A stretch of DNA of 7,898 nucleotides from Bacteroidota bacterium (lineage in GTDB: Bacteria; Bacteroidota; Bacteroidia; Chitinophagales; Chitinophagaceae): positions 1-7,898 of the forward strand of contig JAGWTX010000091.1 in NCBI GenBank assembly GCA_028875955.1, read 5' to 3'. Position 1 is the first letter of the stretch. Each line of letters begins with the position of its first letter. Shown piece by piece: positions 4,757 to 7,898 of the stretch. The translations under genes and the position numbers were made by a program. The notes beneath the pieces were generated by a model. That model was given only the letters and a program-made list of their open reading frames with translations. It did no database searches and was not told where the DNA came from.

Positions 4757-7225
4757 ATGCGAATCATTCCCTTTTTGATCTGCGGTTTATGTACAGCGGG
4801 TCTGGTGTTTGTCCTGAATACGCAATTGCCTGCCGGAGGTAGCAAAACGCCCAGGCTGGGCTATTTTCTTTCACCACAACTGGGTTTCTGGCAAAATGCG
4901 GAATCCGTTCAAACCGATTATGGCGGGGAGATGCACATGACAGCCCTGCATAGTAATGTGGAGGTATATATGGACGACAGACTGGTTCCGCATATTTATG
5001 CAGAAAATGACCTGGATGCCTACTATGTACAAGGGTATCTGCATGCCAAGTACCGTTTATGGCAAATGGAATTCCAGACCATGGTGGCAGCTGGCAGACT
5101 GAGTGAGATAGTGGGAGAGGACCGGTTATCCACCGATCAGTTTTTCAGGAGACTGGGGATGGTGTATGGAGCAGAACAAACCATGGCGAACATGGAAAAG
5201 AACCCGGAAATGAAAGCCACTGTTGAAGCATATGCAGACGGGGTGAATGCCTATATCCAGTCATTAAAGCCTGAGGAAATCCCCTTTGAATACAAGTTGC
5301 TGGATTACAAGCCGGAAAAATGGACGCCGCTGAAAACCTATCTTTTCCTGATGTTTATGTCCTATGATCTTACGGCCAGGGGTGCTACCACGGATCTGCA
5401 AATGACCAATGCCAAAAATTATTTCGGGTATGATGATTTCGACAAATTGTATCCCAATGTGCAGGATTCTCTGGATCCGATCATACCCAGGGGAACGGTT
5501 TATGCCAAGCCTGCCATCAATCCCGTGGTACCCAAAGATGTGGATGTTGCTTACCTGAATAAATCGGCTAATAACAACAGCACTGCCATGGCTCCGATAG
5601 TGCCGGATAAGGACAATGGAAGTAATAACTGGGCAGTTGCCGGTACCAAAACCAAGAGCGGTCGTCCGATTTTGTGTAATGACCCGCACCTGGGTCTGAA
5701 CCTGCCCTCGCTCTGGTATGAAATGCAGATACATACCCCGACGCATAATACCTATGGTGCCAGTTTCCCGGGGTCACCAGCCGTGATCATTGGTTTTAAT
5801 GACCATATTGCCTGGGGGGTTACCAATGCAGGCAGGGATGTGATCGATTATTATGATATCAACTTCAAAGATTCCACCCTTTCTGAATACTGGTATAACG
5901 GGGAATGGAAAAAAGCAGACCATCGTCAGGAAGTCATCAAAATCAAGGGTAAACCGGATGATGTGGAAAATATCGCCCTTACCGTATTCGGTCCGGTAAT
6001 GTATGATAAGTCTTACAAAAACAGCAGTACGGATGGCAAATACCTGGCGCTTCACTGGACAGCCCATTCGGCCGGTACCGGTCTGCAGACTTTTTACCAA
6101 TTAAACCGTGCAAAGAATTATGATGAGTATATGGATGCCATTTCAAAATGGCAGTGTCCGGGTCAGAATTTTGCGTTCGCTTCCAAAACCGGGGATATCG
6201 CCATCAAGCAACAAGGGTCTTTTGTAGCCAGATGGAAACGGCAGGGTGATTTTATCATGCCCGGATCAGACAGCAGCTATGCCTGGCAGGGTATGATTCC
6301 CGTTGACGAAAATCCGATGATCAAAAATCCCTTGCGTGGTTTTGTCAGCAGTGCCAACCAAATGTCAACCGATTCCACCTATCCCTATTATCTGGGTGCG
6401 GCCAGCAGTTTCCCGCTTTACCGGGGTATCATGATCAATCGGAAACTATCGGAGATGAACAATATCACTCCGGAGGATATGGAACATCTTCAGATGGAGA
6501 ATTACAATGTGTTTGCTGAAATGGCCCGTCCGGTTCTGTTGAAATACCTGAATCCCTCTTCCCTGAACAACGAGGAAAGAAAATACATTGACATACTGAA
6601 GTCCTGGAACCTGCGGGGCGATTACCAGGAGAAAGGGGCTACCATTTTCAAGTGTATCTGGGATAGCCTGGAAACTACCGTATGGGGTGATGAAATGGCA
6701 AATGCAAAACTGCCGCTTCCCAAACCGGATGCACCCACTTTACTGGAAAGCATTTTGCGCGATCCGGAATATAAGTTTGTAGACAATATCAATACGCCGA
6801 ACAAAAAAGAAACCATATATGATGATGTGGTGATCGCCTGCCGGAAAGCGATAGCCCATTTGCAGGAACTGGATAAGGCAGGGAACCTGGAATGGGGTAA
6901 ATTCAAAGATACCCGTGTGAGTCATCTGCTGAAGATCCCCGCTTTAAGCAGATTGCACCTGCCCATTGGCGGTGGTGAACACATGATCAATGCCACAAAA
7001 GATACCCATGGCCCCAGCTGGCGGATGATTGTGCATCTGACGGACGATATCGAAGCTTACTGCGTGTATCCCGGAGGGCAGAGCGGTAATCCCGGTAGCA
7101 AATATTATGACACATTTGTGGATAGCTGGGCAGCCGGAAAATATTATCGGATCCTTTTTTTATCAAAGGAGGCCGCTGCGAAAAATGAACATATGAAATG
7201 GCATCTATCCATTCAAAACCGATAA
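4757..7225 (+). CDS. Penicillin acylase family protein (peptidase S45, Ntn hydrolase)
   Basis: The 822-residue precursor belongs to the S45 family of periplasmic amidases, which cut acyl side chains from beta-lactams, N-acyl-homoserine lactones or similar amides. A hydrophobic N-terminus (4-20) serves as signal peptide or anchor. The alpha-chain region is about 60-250, and a Asn/Ser-rich linker (254-288) precedes Gly288-Ser289-Asn-Asn-Trp. Ser289 is the expected autocatalytic cleavage point and N-terminal nucleophile of the beta chain. Further family motifs are NDPHLGLNLPSLWYEM (308-323), GFNDHIAWGVTN (346-357), SSANQ (531-535, with Asn534 a likely oxyanion-hole residue), HGPSWRM (751-757) and PGGQSGNPGSKYYD (772-785). 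Length and motif order match an intact, functional enzyme. Substrate cannot be read from sequence, and most family members are not true penicillin acylases. The start ATG at 4757 directly precedes the signal segment. Confidence 0.93.
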   Translation: MRIIPFLICGLCTAGLVFVLNTQLPAGGSKTPRLGYFLSPQLGFWQNAESVQTDYGGEMHMTALHSNVEVYMDDRLVPHIYAENDLDAYYVQGYLHAKYRLWQMEFQTMVAAGRLSEIVGEDRLSTDQFFRRLGMVYGAEQTMANMEKNPEMKATVEAYADGVNAYIQSLKPEEIPFEYKLLDYKPEKWTPLKTYLFLMFMSYDLTARGATTDLQMTNAKNYFGYDDFDKLYPNVQDSLDPIIPRGTVYAKPAINPVVPKDVDVAYLNKSANNNSTAMAPIVPDKDNGSNNWAVAGTKTKSGRPILCNDPHLGLNLPSLWYEMQIHTPTHNTYGASFPGSPAVIIGFNDHIAWGVTNAGRDVIDYYDINFKDSTLSEYWYNGEWKKADHRQEVIKIKGKPDDVENIALTVFGPVMYDKSYKNSSTDGKYLALHWTAHSAGTGLQTFYQLNRAKNYDEYMDAISKWQCPGQNFAFASKTGDIAIKQQGSFVARWKRQGDFIMPGSDSSYAWQGMIPVDENPMIKNPLRGFVSSANQMSTDSTYPYYLGAASSFPLYRGIMINRKLSEMNNITPEDMEHLQMENYNVFAEMARPVLLKYLNPSSLNNEERKYIDILKSWNLRGDYQEKGATIFKCIWDSLETTVWGDEMANAKLPLPKPDAPTLLESILRDPEYKFVDNINTPNKKETIYDDVVIACRKAIAHLQELDKAGNLEWGKFKDTRVSHLLKIPALSRLHLPIGGGEHMINATKDTHGPSWRMIVHLTDDIEAYCVYPGGQSGNPGSKYYDTFVDSWAAGKYYRILFLSKEAAAKNEHMKWHLSIQNR

Positions 7226-7298
7226 ATAATAGGCAGGAGAACGATCCAATGTGTTAATTGCTTACTGCGTGTTTATTTATCATATAAAAAACAGACAA

Positions 7299-7649
7299 AT
7301 GAAACTGATTTCTGCAATTGTTTTAACCGGCTTTCTGGCTTTTGTACTGGGTACCTACAGCAGCCTGCCCTGGTGGATATTTGTATTCAGCTCCCTAATA
7401 GTATCCCTTGCCATTCATCAGAAAGCCGGAAAAGCCTTTCTTTCGGGGTTTGCAGGACTTTTCCTCTTATGGACCGTATTGGCATTTCTGAAAGACAGTG
7501 CCAATGACCACATACTTTCTGCCAAGGTAGCCCAGATACTGCCATTGGGTGGGTCTTCGATCCTGCTGATATTGGTTACTGGTATTGTGGGTGGCCTGGT
7601 TAGCGGATTGGCTGCAATGACAGGAAGTTATCTCAGAAAATTGCGGTAA
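7299..7649 (+). CDS. Small four-helix membrane protein of unknown function
   Basis: Starting at ATG 7299, this 116-residue protein has about four hydrophobic segments, near residues 3-18, 22-40, 45-63 and 84-111 (the last with Gly-rich GIVGGLVSGLAAMTGSY). Recognisable elements are LPWW (23-26), HQKAGKAFLSGF (40-51) and ILPLGGSS (80-87). These match my memory of a conserved uncharacterised Bacteroidota membrane protein of similar length. An upstream in-frame GTG at 7251 would add 16 residues, but the ATG gives a normal N-terminus (MKLISAIVLTG) and an A-rich leader, so it is preferred. The gene lies 73 bp after the acylase and may be cotranscribed with it. No functional motif is visible. Confidence 0.75.
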   Translation: MKLISAIVLTGFLAFVLGTYSSLPWWIFVFSSLIVSLAIHQKAGKAFLSGFAGLFLLWTVLAFLKDSANDHILSAKVAQILPLGGSSILLILVTGIVGGLVSGLAAMTGSYLRKLR

Positions 7650-7799
7650 TCCCCTGCCAGCCTTTTTACGGTTAATGCCGCTTCCGGTTAAGGATGATAC
7701 CGGGGGTTGACCGTATAAGGATTCGTTAAAGCTCAATTTATTCTATCAGCGGAAACGGGGGAATCGAAATAGCGGTTAATTTCGAACCATCCCAACGCT
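7650..7799. other. Intergenic region with hairpin, inverted repeat and CGGTTAA repeats
   Basis: No gene is convincing in these 150 bp. CTTCCGGT (7681-7688) can pair with ACCGGGGG (7699-7706), including two G-T wobbles, around a 10-base loop. It lacks a proper T-run, so it is only a poor terminator candidate. CGGTTAA occurs three times (7669-7675, 7685-7691, 7773-7779). A perfect inverted repeat sits just before the next gene. The region likely carries the promoter of the gene at 7800. Confidence 0.45.
7764..7785. promoter_or_regulatory. Inverted repeat upstream of the last gene, possible operator
   Basis: TCGAAAT (7764-7770) and ATTTCGA (7779-7785) are perfect 7-bp inverted arms separated by 8 bp. 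The repeat ends 14 bp before the start codon at 7800. The right arm overlaps TAATTTCG (7777-7784), one mismatch from the Bacteroidota -7 consensus. A dimeric regulator binding here would therefore block the promoter. This is inference from arrangement only. Confidence 0.4.
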
Positions 7800-7898
7800 A
7801 TGAGAAAAATTGTTTTTTCCTGGATGGTTCTGATCTTGATGACGCTGTCATCAGATGCTGCCATTGTTCATGGCGTTATCCGGACCAGTTCCGGAAAG
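7800..7898 (+). CDS. Exported protein, 5' fragment (33 codons)
   Basis: The frame opens at ATG 7800 and runs off the window. The translation begins MRKIVFSWMVLILMTLSSDA, a typical signal peptide with positive n-region and hydrophobic core. The mature part starts near AIVHGVIRTSSGK, whose G-x-I-R-x-x-S-G-K pattern resembles the first strands of carboxypeptidase-regulatory-like domains of TonB-linked receptors, or the N-terminal domain of TlpA-like exported thiol-disulfide proteins. Too little is present to choose. No Shine-Dalgarno sequence is seen. Confidence 0.6.
   Translation, partial: MRKIVFSWMVLILMTLSSDAAIVHGVIRTSSGK

Noticed and set aside
5264..6100. - strand frames of 69-160 residues opposite the acylase gene
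   Set aside because: The + strand protein has the complete S45 motif set here, so these are shadows.
7251..7298. GTG at 7251 as the start of the small membrane protein
   Set aside because: It would place a non-typical 16-residue segment before MKLISAIVLTG; the ATG at 7299 has a better N-terminus.
7681..7706. Hairpin as terminator of the acylase/membrane-protein unit
   Set aside because: It contains two G-T wobbles and is followed by TTGACCG rather than a T-run.

Overview
This 7.9 kb window looks like chromosomal DNA from a Bacteroidota bacterium, plausibly near Chitinophagaceae or Sphingobacteriia. That placement is inferred from the long IspH form with its N-terminal extension, from small membrane and cytochrome families I associate with this phylum, from the lack of clear Shine-Dalgarno sequences, and from a TAnnTTTG-type promoter element in front of ispH. 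No mobile element, tRNA, rRNA or CRISPR array was seen.

Left region (1-2673, + strand) is the end of a respiratory or redox operon. It holds the 3' part of a 4Fe-4S ferredoxin-type subunit cut by the window edge, an NrfD/PsrC-family 10-helix quinone-interacting membrane subunit, and an unrecognised membrane-anchored protein. The third gene's ATG lies inside the nrfD-like gene, and its product has a signal peptide, two tandem copies of a ~100-residue beta-rich module and one C-terminal helix. A good intrinsic terminator follows. The first two genes form the electron-transfer and membrane part of a molybdopterin-oxidoreductase-like complex. The catalytic or haem subunits should lie upstream of the window. 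The third protein is the least explained component.

Middle region (2754-4600, - strand) holds ispH (last step of the MEP isoprenoid pathway) and, downstream of it, a small lipoprotein with a C-terminal CxxCH haem site. They are separated by 128 bp that contains two hairpins, so they may be separate transcripts.

Right region (4757-7898, + strand) starts with a complete penicillin-acylase-family (S45, Ntn hydrolase) periplasmic enzyme, divergent from ispH. A conserved-looking four-helix small membrane protein follows, then a 151-bp intergenic region with a perfect 7-bp inverted repeat, then the first 33 codons of an exported protein cut by the window end.

Most of the window is ordinary. The strongest candidates for something undescribed are the duplicated-domain partner of the NrfD module and the outer-membrane-type haem lipoprotein.
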